Source of the DNA: Segatella hominis | GTDB taxonomy: Bacteria; Bacteroidota; Bacteroidia; Bacteroidales; Bacteroidaceae | DNA length: 64,000 nt | Reading direction: 5' to 3' | NCBI RefSeq assembly: GCF_004535825.1 | Contig: NZ_SGVY01000012.1 | Span: 1 to 64,000 of the forward strand | Part shown: one piece after another, positions 15,504 to 24,086 of the stretch | Numbering within the stretch: the first letter of the stretch is position 1 | How the letters are laid out: every line of letters starts with the position of its first letter | Translations under genes and position numbers: made by a program | Notes under the pieces: generated by a model | The model's database searches: none | Told to the model about the DNA's origin: nothing | The model's input: the letters and a program-made list of their open reading frames with translations, nothing else

Positions 15504-18338
15504 TTATTCTGTTACAGGTACAAGTTTAATGAGAGCGATTGTAGTTGCATCACCCTTTGTGATCTTATGGGCGCCAGCCTCAAGCACAACTGTTGTAGGA
15601 GCTCCTTCCAGCTTTACGCCATCTACCTTTACATTAGTTTTTGTACCAGAAACGCCATAATATACATACAGAGTCATCTTCTGAGATGTGGTGAAAGAAA
15701 CTTCAGTTTTACTTTCCATCTTAAGACTTGCTATATAAGTTGTACCATCAATAACTGTTTCTTCCTTTTTAACATTCTTAGCTTCACCTGTCAAAACAAA
15801 TGCACTATTAGAAGGAACAGCCTCTTTTCCGTTCACAGTAAAGCTGCATGTTACAGTACCCTCAATAGGAGTTACTGTGCTGCCACCTTCTGAACCACCA
15901 GTAGAGCCGCCAGTGCCACCTGTCTCGCCACCTTCTGTAGAACCACCTTCGCCAGAAGCATTGCTCTCACCGAACACTTTAACAACACCAGAAGTATAAG
16001 CATCAAGAATGCTTGCCAAAGCAGGCCATGGCTGCTGGTGACCATTTGTTACGACTGTTTCATCAGGAATAACGAAATCAATGTCACCATGATTCAAACG
16101 ACCTGCGCCATAGAAACCTTCTACGATAGAAGGAACATCTTCTGCCTTATCTGCAGCGTATGCATACATGAGGCTTGAGTTGGTATCAAAGTTGTTGTAA
16201 GAAGTACCACCTACCAAAGTCTTTACACTTGTAGGAACCTGCTCACTTGGATCAGAAACCTCGTAGGCATCGAAGCTTGTATTGTTTTCTGAGTATGGGA
16301 TATAGCTGAAGTTATCAGGCTTGTTGGCAAATACATTGCCGTATGCCTTAATCAAACCACCTTTCTCACCAGAGAAAGTACCATCACCCATAGCATCAGT
16401 ACCCTGCAGAGAGCTCATGATAGGACGCTTGGTTGCATCAAAGTAGTTAGACTCCATGAATACACTTGAACCACTGGTTGCACCAATACCATAAACATCA
16501 TTGTGCTGATAGTAGTTGTTGTACATGTGAACACTCATAGTACGAATACGAGCCATACGAGAGTCTGAATGGTCGAACCAGTTGTGGTGATAAGTGATAT
16601 AGTTAGGGCCACTTTCACTCGTCATACCACACATAGAAGCCTTACCATTATCCCAGAAGCGGTTGTATGCTACAGTTATATACTGGGAGTCACCCTTGAT
16701 ATCTACAGTACCATCACCCTTGGCCTGGTCGGCAGCGCCACCCTTCTTGCCATAGAAGAGATCCATGTTGTGAATCCATACATGAGAGTTATCAGTATCA
16801 AGAGACATAGCATCATCCAGGCAACGCATGATAGCAAAGTTACGGAACTCTACACTCTTGGTATTACGAAGCAAGAAACCAAATCCATATACAGTAGCAT
16901 CATCACCGACTCCTTCGAAAGTCATGTTCATTTCAGAGTGAGCACCCTTACCCTTAATCTGCAAACCTTCTGCAGAACTTGAAATTCCGTCCAAGTCAGA
17001 AAGGCTTACCTTACCGATGATTCGAAAGACGATAGGAGTTGTATCCTCACCCTTTTGATAAGCATCAATAATAGCCTGAAGACCCGTAATAGTCTCTGGC
17101 TTGCCTGTATCAACTGTTGTAGAAACAGTCTTGGCCGTCTTGGCTGTAATATACAGAACCTTAGCACCAGCCTTCAAAGTACCATCATTATTATAAGCAC
17201 CTACACCATCATACTTGAAATGAGCAAAGCCCTCACGATTGTAGCTCTTTACTACCAAGTTAGAAGCAGTATTGGCACCAGCAATCTCTGTACCTTCAGC
17301 ATTGACAGGAACAACCTTTACAGAATAAGTACCAGCCTTCAAACCGAGAACATCAGCACGATAGTAAGATTTATACTGACGAATCAGCTGAGCATCAATC
17401 TTCTTGTCATCTACATATACATTATAAGAAGAAGCGCCCTCGAATGGAGCCCACTTCAAGTAGGCAGACTCCTGCCAGCCCTTTGCCTCAGTAATCTGAA
17501 TCACACCAGCAGGATTTTCAACATCACCACTTTCGCCCTGATCGGCCTTCTTAGCAAAACTGATGGCTTGAACAGAAGCATCATACTCATCATTCTCTGC
17601 ACCAGACTTAGGAGTAATAATAGTCTTGTCACCTTCGAACTTAACACTTGTCAAGTCGGCAGTATTATAATACTTCACATCACCAGCATTGGTGGTAACA
17701 TACATCTGATTGACCTTGCTGTTACGAGCAACGGCATTGGTAATTTTGTCGGTAGAACCAGGAGTAACGGTAGATCCGCCACCTACAGTCTCAACCTTGA
17801 TGCTATAAATGTTCATACCACCACCATTGGTTTTCAACACAACATCACCATCAGCAGTTACAGTTCCAACGTTGGTAACCTGATCTTTTGTAGGAGTACC
17901 AAAAGAACCAGAAACCGAAGTCAAGTTAGCAGCATCTAAACAACGAGCAGTAGAAGTACTACCAGTCTTGCAGCTAACTGTTACTTTCTGACCAGCCTTC
18001 AGACTTGGAATAATCAAAGAAACACCATTTCCGTTCAATTCCAAGCGAGAAGAGCCATAGTTCAAGCGGACTTTTGCTTTTCCTTCGGATTTATCAGCAG
18101 GAGCACCAGCAGTAAACTTCAAGCCCTTAGTATAAGCCAATTCTGAGCCATTTGCAACAAGAGCCGCTTTCTCCAAAGCTAAGGTATAGCCGTAGCGATC
18201 AGTTCCCAATACCCAATTGGCATCAGCTGCACATAAAGCCTTATCAGCCTCGCTCATTGCACCAAATGTCCATGTCTGAGCCATGGCTGCACTCAAGCTC
18301 ATCAAGAGGAGTGCCAAAGTAAATACCATTTTCTTCAT
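15504..18338 (-). CDS. Large multidomain PL1 pectate lyase
   Basis: A 944-residue secreted protein with signal peptide (1-20, MSLSAAMAQ). It has an N-terminal beta domain (to about 190), an Ig/FnIII-like module (WQESAYLKWAPFEGASSYNVYVDDKKID), then the parallel beta-helix PL1 domain. PL1 hallmarks are SHVWIHNMDLFYG, ITVAYNRFWDN, ITYHHNWFDHSDSRMARIR and VHMYNNYY. A Gly/Ser/Glu/Thr-rich linker near residue 800 joins a C-terminal beta domain. It starts 17 bp after the small gene at 18356 and has an unusually strong AGGAGG ribosome-binding site for this phylum. The added modules may bind pectin; that is inference. Confidence 0.88.
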   Translation of the reverse strand: MKKMVFTLALLLMSLSAAMAQTWTFGAMSEADKALCAADANWVLGTDRYGYTLALEKAALVANGSELAYTKGLKFTAGAPADKSEGKAKVRLNYGSSRLELNGNGVSLIIPSLKAGQKVTVSCKTGSTSTARCLDAANLTSVSGSFGTPTKDQVTNVGTVTADGDVVLKTNGGGMNIYSIKVETVGGGSTVTPGSTDKITNAVARNSKVNQMYVTTNAGDVKYYNTADLTSVKFEGDKTIITPKSGAENDEYDASVQAISFAKKADQGESGDVENPAGVIQITEAKGWQESAYLKWAPFEGASSYNVYVDDKKIDAQLIRQYKSYYRADVLGLKAGTYSVKVVPVNAEGTEIAGANTASNLVVKSYNREGFAHFKYDGVGAYNNDGTLKAGAKVLYITAKTAKTVSTTVDTGKPETITGLQAIIDAYQKGEDTTPIVFRIIGKVSLSDLDGISSSAEGLQIKGKGAHSEMNMTFEGVGDDATVYGFGFLLRNTKSVEFRNFAIMRCLDDAMSLDTDNSHVWIHNMDLFYGKKGGAADQAKGDGTVDIKGDSQYITVAYNRFWDNGKASMCGMTSESGPNYITYHHNWFDHSDSRMARIRTMSVHMYNNYYQHNDVYGIGATSGSSVFMESNYFDATKRPIMSSLQGTDAMGDGTFSGEKGGLIKAYGNVFANKPDNFSYIPYSENNTSFDAYEVSDPSEQVPTSVKTLVGGTSYNNFDTNSSLMYAYAADKAEDVPSIVEGFYGAGRLNHGDIDFVIPDETVVTNGHQQPWPALASILDAYTSGVVKVFGESNASGEGGSTEGGETGGTGGSTGGSEGGSTVTPIEGTVTCSFTVNGKEAVPSNSAFVLTGEAKNVKKEETVIDGTTYIASLKMESKTEVSFTTSQKMTLYVYYGVSGTKTNVKVDGVKLEGAPTTVVLEAGAHKITKGDATTIALIKLVPVTE

Positions 18339-18355
18339 TTTACGTTCCTCCTTTT

Positions 18356-18715
18356 TTACTTGATAATTACTTTCTTACCATTCACGATGTAGATACCCTT
18401 AGACAATCCCTCAAGAGAATTACCTACGAGTTGACCATTTAGGTTAAAAACCTTACCCTGCAATGACTTCTTGACCTCTTCTATCTTGTTGATTCCTGTA
18501 GTAGAATCATAAGAAAAAGAAAGAGACACAAGCGACATATCCTTCGTTTCAGAAGAATTGTCCGCATAATTGAGCGTTACGTTATCACCATCGAAGGTGA
18601 TCTCGGTGACGGTTTTGTCTGAGACATTACCATCAATTTTAACGGTCTGCTTGTTGTTCGCAAAAACAACGGAAGCAAACATACCCGCTAAAAGCAGTAA
18701 ATAATTTTTTTTCAT
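18356..18715 (-). CDS. Small secreted protein with short T9SS-like tail
   Basis: A 119-residue protein with a signal peptide (MKKNYLLLLAGMFASVVFA) and a short beta-rich body (TEITFDGDNVTLNYADNSSETKDMSLVSLSF). Its C-terminus ends in LSKGIYIVNGKKVIIK, a tail shared with the CBM26 protein at 31629 and typical of secreted proteins in this group. The body resembles a segment of the PL1 protein encoded next (LTSVKFEGDKTIIT). Function is not known. It is first in a two-gene unit with the large pectate lyase. Confidence 0.75.
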   Translation of the reverse strand: MKKNYLLLLAGMFASVVFANNKQTVKIDGNVSDKTVTEITFDGDNVTLNYADNSSETKDMSLVSLSFSYDSTTGINKIEEVKKSLQGKVFNLNGQLVGNSLEGLSKGIYIVNGKKVIIK

Positions 18716-18777
18716 TTTAAACTAAAATGTTTAGTAGATATATATTATTTTGGTTTTTATGATTTACTTTTACGCTG

Positions 18778-18842
18778 CAAAGGTAGCCAAAATTCTGATA
18801 CAGCAAACGTTTTCGTTTCACTTTTTACACGCAAACGTTTTC
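18778..18842 (-). promoter_or_regulatory. Promoter with two GCAAACGTTTTC sites
   Basis: The -7 box TACCTTTG lies on the minus strand at 18778-18785. GCAAACGTTTTC occurs at 18803-18814, over the expected -33 region, and again at 18831-18842, 28 bp apart. A perfect palindromic form, GCAAACGTTTGC, lies upstream of the starch operon at 32553-32564. The motif looks like a LacI-family operator; the protein is unknown. Confidence 0.65.
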
Positions 18843-18900
18843 ATAAGTGTCAATGTGCCATTAAAACGAAATCTATAAAAACATTAGGGAAATAAAAAAA

Positions 18901-18926
18901 GCCGAATCTTGTTACGAAGATTCGGC
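18901..18926 (-). terminator. Terminator of tRNA-Phe
   Basis: GCCGAATCTT and AAGATTCGGC form a 10-bp stem with a 6-base loop. On the minus strand it is followed by a run of seven T, directly downstream of the tRNA. Confidence 0.9.
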
Positions 18927-18939
18927 TTCTAATAAGAAG

Positions 18940-19012
18940 TGGTACCACCAGGAATCGAACCGGGGACACAAGGATTTTCAGTCCTTTGCTCTACCAACTG
19001 AGCTATGGCACC
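18940..19012 (-). tRNA. tRNA-Phe (GAA)
   Basis: The 73-base minus-strand cloverleaf has acceptor GGTGCCA/TGGTACC, the anticodon in ACTGAAAATC reading GAA, and T-loop GTTCGAT. The 3' CCA is not encoded (CTT follows the discriminator A). Confidence 0.97.
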
Positions 19013-19050
19013 AACTAATATGAACAAACAAGAATTCTCATTTGCGGGTG

Positions 19051-19058
19051 CAAAGGTA
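19051..19058 (-). promoter_or_regulatory. -7 promoter box of tRNA-Phe
   Basis: TACCTTTG on the minus strand fits TAnnTTTG, 38 bp before the tRNA 5' end. Confidence 0.65.
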
Positions 19059-19152
19059 GTACTTTTATTTGATTCCACCAAATTTTTCCGCACTTTTCTT
19101 TCAAAAAAGTTTAAAATTTGCCTTTTTATTTTGAAATATATCAGATTTTATG

Positions 19153-19160
19153 TACTTTTG
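19153..19160 (+). promoter_or_regulatory. -7 promoter box of tRNA-Pro
   Basis: TACTTTTG fits TAnnTTTG and lies 13 bp before the tRNA-Pro 5' end. Confidence 0.65.
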
Positions 19161-19173
19161 CAGCCAATAAAAG

Positions 19174-19249
19174 CGGGATTTAGCGCAGTTGGTAGCGCAC
19201 GTCGTTCGGGACGATGAGGTCGCTGGTTCGAGTCCAGTAATCCCGACCA
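19174..19249 (+). tRNA. tRNA-Pro (CGG)
   Basis: The 76-base cloverleaf has acceptor CGGGATT/AATCCCG, anticodon loop TTCGGGA reading CGG, and T-loop GGTTCGAGT. The 3' CCA is encoded, unlike in the neighbouring tRNA-Phe. Confidence 0.97.
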
Positions 19250-19254
19250 AACTA

Positions 19255-19277
19255 AGAGTTTACTTCCCGTAAACTCT
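19255..19277 (+). terminator. Hairpin after tRNA-Pro
   Basis: AGAGTTTAC and GTAAACTCT form a perfect 9-bp stem with a 5-base loop. The following sequence (TCATTAGATT) is only weakly T-rich, so some read-through into the ComEA-like gene is possible. Confidence 0.6.
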
Positions 19278-19315
19278 TCATTAGATTATATTTCAACTTT
19301 AAATGCGAAAACGAT

Positions 19316-20344
19316 ATGCTTAAACTAAAAGATTTCTTTTATCTACAGCGTAACGACCGACAAGCCATTCTGGTTCTGCTCGGTATCATCATCATTTGTC
19401 TTACTCTCATTATCATTGTGGGAAAAGTCAATACGAAAGAATCAAGTTTGGAAAACGACTATTCTGCAGATAATAACCCCAAAAGCATAACTGGCGATAA
19501 TCACCAAGAATCATCAACTGCAGATAAAAGCATTAGCGAAAAGCATCCTTTATATTATAAGGTAGAGGGAACAATTCATGAGTTGTTTCCTTTCGACCCT
19601 AATACTGCCGACAGCACCCAGCTTCTCAAACTCGGTTTACAATCATGGCAAGTACGAAGTATCTATAGGTTTCGTACTAAAGGCGGCATCTTCAGAGAAA
19701 AAACAGATTTTGCCCGTCTGTACGGACTTACCAAGAAACAATACGAAGTACTGGCACCTTATATTATAATAGGTGAAGATTACCGGCCTGCATCCGACTA
19801 CTATGGAAATAGCAGAGGAGGCAAAGAAAGAGGCTATCAAAATTCTCCATACAAAAATGGTGCAAACACAAGTACGTATTCACAAGCAAACAATGGCGCT
19901 AATTCTACAAATGCTAATGGAAACAACATCTACAGTTATCCACAAAAACTGAGACCGGGGCAACATGTCATCGTCAACTCTGCCGACACAACAGAACTGA
20001 AGAAGATTCCAGGCATTGGCAGTTATTATGCTAAAAGCATCACAAGATACAGAGAACAATTAGGAGGCTTTGCATCCATTAACCAGCTGAAGGAAATAGA
20101 TGGACTGCCAGAAGAAGCTCTGTCTTTCATCAAAATTACTCCTGGAGAAGTGAGAAAGTTGAATATCAATTCTCTCTCACTCAATCAACTTCGACGTCAC
20201 CCCTACCTCAACTTCTACCAAGCGAAAGAAATTTGCGACTATCGACGGTTAAGAGGTCCTTTCAAAAGTCTGGAGGAACTAAAACTCCTCAAGAACTTTC
20301 CACCAGCAGAAATCGAGAGACTTAAGCCCTATATCATATTCTAA
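19316..20344 (+). CDS. ComEA-like helix-hairpin-helix membrane protein
   Basis: A 342-residue protein with a single N-terminal membrane helix (about 16-38), a polar linker and tandem helix-hairpin-helix units. Three are visible: NTADSTQLLKLGLQSWQVRSIYRFR, VNSADTTELKKIPGIGSYYAKSITRYRE, and NINSLSLNQLRRHPYLNFYQAKEICDYR. Two short Asn/Gly/Ser-rich stretches near 160-210 separate them. ComEA family members bind DNA outside the inner membrane in natural transformation; a DNA-binding role here is inference. It stands alone, downstream of tRNA-Pro. Confidence 0.85.
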   Translation: MLKLKDFFYLQRNDRQAILVLLGIIIICLTLIIIVGKVNTKESSLENDYSADNNPKSITGDNHQESSTADKSISEKHPLYYKVEGTIHELFPFDPNTADSTQLLKLGLQSWQVRSIYRFRTKGGIFREKTDFARLYGLTKKQYEVLAPYIIIGEDYRPASDYYGNSRGGKERGYQNSPYKNGANTSTYSQANNGANSTNANGNNIYSYPQKLRPGQHVIVNSADTTELKKIPGIGSYYAKSITRYREQLGGFASINQLKEIDGLPEEALSFIKITPGEVRKLNINSLSLNQLRRHPYLNFYQAKEICDYRRLRGPFKSLEELKLLKNFPPAEIERLKPYIIF

Positions 20345-20348
20345 AAAA

Positions 20349-20376
20349 GGGTGCGTCACAGACTTATGACACACCC
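20349..20376 (-). terminator. Terminator between convergent genes
   Basis: GGGTGCGTCA and TGACACACCC form a 10-bp stem with one G-T pair. The minus strand continues with TTTTTT, so it serves mainly the symporter gene at 20391 and possibly the ComEA-like gene as well. Confidence 0.8.
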
Positions 20377-20390
20377 TCTTGGATTTCAAA

Positions 20391-21746
20391 TCAAAACACT
20401 CCTAACTGATGCAGGAATATAGTTAATATACATAATGGACAAACGATACGCACCATAAAGAGATAAACACCGAAAAGAGAACCTTTCAAAGTTCCCCAAT
20501 TCGTAAACTCATCGCTGACCACTTTTTTCGGCACATACCAACCTAAGAAAATACAGGTTGCAAAGGAACCCAGCGGCATAAACAACTGAGAAGTAAGATG
20601 GTCGCAGAAATCAAGAAAGTTCAAATGAAAGAGACTCAGTTCTGGCATGGCTCCACAAGATAAAGAACAGAAGATACCAATAATACAACAGGTGATAGTC
20701 TCTACCCAGGCACCCTTCTTGCGAGTTACTTTCAACTCCTCATAAAACATGGCAGTACCGATTTCGTGCATAGAAATAGTGGAAGTCAATGCTGCCAACA
20801 CCAACAATGCGTAAAACAGTACAGAAATAACATACCCCACAACAGGCATAGAACCAAATGCCTGTTGGAAAACATTAGGCAAAGTGATAAAAATGAGTGA
20901 AGGACCACTATCCGGATTAACACCTACAGAGAATGCTGCTGGGAAAATCATCAGTCCCGCCATGATGGCAATAATCGTATCTATCAATGCTATCTGAGTG
21001 GCAGATTTCAAGAGATTGGTTTGTCTGCTAAAATAAGAAGCATAGGTACAAAGACAAGCGGTACCGAGGCTCAAGGAGAAGAAAGCCTGTCCCAAAGCCT
21101 CCAGCATCACATTCTCATCCACTTTTGAAAAATCAGGCTTCAACAGAAACTCTATACCCTTGAATGCACCAGGCAGAGAACAAGACGAGATGACCAAAAC
21201 AATCAGTAAGACAAAAAGCATTGGCATCAATATTTTGGAAGCTTTCTCTATACCATTGCGCACACCTTTGACTACCACACAATGGGTAATCAAGATAAAA
21301 GCAATCGTCCAAAAAGTCGGTTTGATGGGATCAGAAGAGAATTCTACAAAATATTGCTTCACATAACTGACATCTCCATGAATACCTCCCAACAACGAAG
21401 CATAAAGATACTGCAGGCACCATCCTGCCACTACCGCATAAAAACCCAGGATAATCATGGACGTAACAACTCCCATGACACCTAATATTCCCCAAGGTTT
21501 TCCATTTGAAAGATTATGATAAGAACGCGCTGCATTAGCAGCAGAATGACGTCCGATAATAAATTCACCTACCATACCAGGAATACCCAGCATGAAGATA
21601 CATACCAAGTAAATGAGAATGAAAGCAGCACCTCCATTCTGTCCAGTCATATAGGGAAAACGCCAGACATTTCCCAAACCTACTGCAGAACCAGCAGTAG
21701 CCAGAATGACTCCCAGCTTGGAGCCAAAACTTCCTCTATTTTCCAT
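20391..21746 (-). CDS. Sodium-dependent symporter, NSS/SNF family (1)
   Basis: A 451-residue membrane transporter with the family signature GSAVGLGNVWRFPYMTGQNGGAAF at residues 18-41 and eleven or so membrane helices. Such proteins take up amino acids or related amines with sodium; the substrate cannot be read from sequence. It lies 61 bp downstream of a close paralogue in the same orientation, clearly from tandem duplication (YASYFSRQTNLLKSA and AAFSVGVNPDSGPSLIFITLPNVF are nearly identical in both). Confidence 0.93.
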   Translation of the reverse strand: MENRGSFGSKLGVILATAGSAVGLGNVWRFPYMTGQNGGAAFILIYLVCIFMLGIPGMVGEFIIGRHSAANAARSYHNLSNGKPWGILGVMGVVTSMIILGFYAVVAGWCLQYLYASLLGGIHGDVSYVKQYFVEFSSDPIKPTFWTIAFILITHCVVVKGVRNGIEKASKILMPMLFVLLIVLVISSCSLPGAFKGIEFLLKPDFSKVDENVMLEALGQAFFSLSLGTACLCTYASYFSRQTNLLKSATQIALIDTIIAIMAGLMIFPAAFSVGVNPDSGPSLIFITLPNVFQQAFGSMPVVGYVISVLFYALLVLAALTSTISMHEIGTAMFYEELKVTRKKGAWVETITCCIIGIFCSLSCGAMPELSLFHLNFLDFCDHLTSQLFMPLGSFATCIFLGWYVPKKVVSDEFTNWGTLKGSLFGVYLFMVRIVCPLCILTIFLHQLGVF

Positions 21747-21807
21747 TTCGCTAAAATTCTAATGAGTACTCCATATTCATCATGGTAAAGTACTCATGGG
21801 TTATTAA

Positions 21808-23181
21808 TTACAAGATTCCGTCCAGGATTCCCAATTGATTCAGGAACACCAAGAGAATTAGAATAGGACAAACGAACCGCACCAAAAACAGATAAATACC
21901 AAAAAGATTTCCCTTTAAGGTTCCCCAATTGGTAAACTCATCCTTCACTAACTTCTTCGGTACATGCCATCCGATGAACAAGCAGGTAAGGAAACCGGCT
22001 ATAGGCAAGAAGATCTGTCCTGTAACAAAGTCAAACCAATCAAACAAGGTTTTACCCAAGAAGGTCAATGAATCTGTAGCACCCAAAGAGAGCGAACAGA
22101 AAGCACCGATAATTGCACAGGAAACCGTAACGATAATTGCTCCTTTCTTGCGGTCTATCTTCAGTTCTTCATAGAAGAAAGAAGTATTCACCTCATGCAA
22201 TGACATCAGCGAAGTAAGTGCAGCCAATGACAAAAGTATATAGAACAACAAGGAAACAAGCCATCCCAGAACAGGAATAGAAGCAAAAGCCTCATTGAAT
22301 ACATTCGGCAAAGTGATGAAAATCAAAGAAGGACCACTATCTGGAGATACACCTACCGAGAACGCTGCAGGGAAAATCATCAGACCGGCAAGAATCGCGA
22401 CCAGAAAATCGATGAGCGAGATCTGCAATGCCGATTTGAAGAGATTGGTTTGTCTGCTAAAATAGGATGCGTATGTACAGATACAGCCCATACCTATACT
22501 TAAGGAATAGAATGACTGTCCTAAAGCACCTAAGAAAACGCCTCTATCTACCTTTCCAAAGTCTGGTTTCAAAAGAAACTCAACACCTTTTCCTGCATCT
22601 GGCAACAGACAAGCAGCTGCCACGATGATCAGCAAAAGGATAAACAGGATAGGCATCATGATCTTAGATGCTTTTTCTATACCGCCTCTCACTCCATGAA
22701 TAATCACGAAATGACAAATCAGGAAAATTACCACCGTCCACATGACAGGCCGGATTGGATCTGAAGAGAAATCCTTGAAGTAATTAGCCACAAAAGCTGG
22801 ATCACCATGCAATTCTCCCATGACGCTGGCATAGACATATTGCAAGCACCAACCAGATACAACTGCATAATAACCCGTGATCAGGAATCCAGTAAGCACC
22901 TCCAGATATCCGATCCATTTCCATGAATTACCATTGGCCACTTTGGTATAAGCACGAGCCGTATTGGATGCTCCATGACGACCGATGATAAATTCGGATA
23001 TCATACAAGGAATACCCAACAGGAGTACACAACCAATATATACCAAAATAAAGGCGGCACCACCTTCCTGCCCAGCCATGTAAGGGAAACGCCATACATT
23101 ACCAAGTCCAACAGCACCACCAGCTGTAGCAAGTATCAAACCAATCTTGCTACCAAAACTTCCTCTACTATTTTCTGTCAT
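21808..23181 (-). CDS. Sodium-dependent symporter, NSS/SNF family (2)
   Basis: A 457-residue paralogue of the neighbouring symporter, with GGAVGLGNVWRFPYMAGQEGGAAF near the N-terminus and the same helix layout. The start at 23181 (MTENSRGSFGSK) is chosen because the upstream in-frame TTG at 23211 overlaps a TAATTTTG -7 box (23209-23216). The two copies differ mostly in loops, so they may handle different substrates. Confidence 0.93.
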   Translation of the reverse strand: MTENSRGSFGSKIGLILATAGGAVGLGNVWRFPYMAGQEGGAAFILVYIGCVLLLGIPCMISEFIIGRHGASNTARAYTKVANGNSWKWIGYLEVLTGFLITGYYAVVSGWCLQYVYASVMGELHGDPAFVANYFKDFSSDPIRPVMWTVVIFLICHFVIIHGVRGGIEKASKIMMPILFILLLIIVAAACLLPDAGKGVEFLLKPDFGKVDRGVFLGALGQSFYSLSIGMGCICTYASYFSRQTNLFKSALQISLIDFLVAILAGLMIFPAAFSVGVSPDSGPSLIFITLPNVFNEAFASIPVLGWLVSLLFYILLSLAALTSLMSLHEVNTSFFYEELKIDRKKGAIIVTVSCAIIGAFCSLSLGATDSLTFLGKTLFDWFDFVTGQIFLPIAGFLTCLFIGWHVPKKLVKDEFTNWGTLKGNLFGIYLFLVRFVCPILILLVFLNQLGILDGIL

Positions 23182-23347
23182 TTGAAATACTTTCTCTTTA
23201 TACGAGTGCAAAATTATAAAATAATTCGCATTTAAACGTATAAATCGAAAGTAAATATCTCAAATTTGTTCACTTTTTGCAATTTTATGCCTTTTCAGAT
23301 ACTTTTTTATTACTTTTATTCCGAAAAAGCGACAGAAACCGTACCCC

Positions 23348-23857
23348 TTAACGATATTCTTCTGGTAGAGTATTGCGCCAAACCACAAAAGGGAAATTCA
23401 ATAAATGTGAATTATAGAAGCGCTTATCACCAGTCACCTCCATTCCGATGAAATCCGGTTTCACGTAGGCTTCGTTTTCATCACTAAGTTCTACCTCAGC
23501 CATGACAAGACCTTGGTTGTCTCCATAGAACTCATCCACTTCAAAAGTATGCTTACCACTCTTCACCAGATAGCGACGTTTATCGATGACACCGCCCTTG
23601 CAAAGTTGCAAGAGATGTTGAGCCTCATCCATGGTGATTTCCTTTTCAAACTCATAACGCGTCATTCCTCCATTTACAGACTTACCTTTGATCGTAAGAT
23701 AAGCCTTGTCATCACGCGTACGTACCCTCACCGTAGCTCCATCAGCAGGAATATAGCCCTGCTGAATATGGCTATTAGAAAAGGCGGCGCTTTTATATGC
23801 GTCGCCCTTCTTTACGAGGAATTTTCTTTCAATTTCTAATCCACTCATAGTTTCCAT
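23348..23857 (-). CDS. CYTH-domain triphosphate tunnel enzyme
   Basis: A 169-residue CYTH protein. The diagnostic ExExK motif is in LEIERKFLVKKGD near the N-terminus. Other charged strands of the tunnel are visible: TVRVRTRDDKAYLTIKGK, TRYEFEKEI, IDKRRYLV, FEVDEF, MAEVELSDE and GMEVTGDKRFYNSHL. Members hydrolyse inorganic tripolyphosphate or similar triphosphates, and some are class IV adenylyl cyclases; the size fits the former group. A start at 23848 (MSGLEIER) is equally possible. Confidence 0.88.
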   Translation of the reverse strand: METMSGLEIERKFLVKKGDAYKSAAFSNSHIQQGYIPADGATVRVRTRDDKAYLTIKGKSVNGGMTRYEFEKEITMDEAQHLLQLCKGGVIDKRRYLVKSGKHTFEVDEFYGDNQGLVMAEVELSDENEAYVKPDFIGMEVTGDKRFYNSHLLNFPFVVWRNTLPEEYR

Positions 23858-23910
23858 ATTAGAAACAGGAAATCACAGATAAAGATAACTTCCCATTTCC
23901 GGTTCATAAA

Positions 23911-24060
23911 TTATGCGATAGAAGATGCATAAATAGCGAAGATAATAGCCAAAGCTATCAACACGCCAAATATCCACTTGATGACTTTCTCACCTTTCGC
24001 AGCCTGCTTCTTCTCATAAGCAGCATGCTTTGCTCTTCTTAAGTCCTTATTACTACTCAT
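23911..24060 (-). CDS. 49-residue single-pass membrane protein
   Basis: A short open frame from ATG at 24060 to TAA at 23911 gives a protein with a charged N-terminus (MSSNKDLRRAKHAAYEKKQ), one membrane helix (WIFGVLIALAIIFAIYASS) and nothing after it. It lies 26 bp downstream of prfB on the same strand, with which it is probably co-transcribed. The pattern of basic cytosolic tail plus clean helix supports a real gene. Function is not known. Confidence 0.75.
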   Translation of the reverse strand: MSSNKDLRRAKHAAYEKKQAAKGEKVIKWIFGVLIALAIIFAIYASSIA

Positions 24061-24086
24061 AGTCTTTTAATATTAGGTTATTATTA

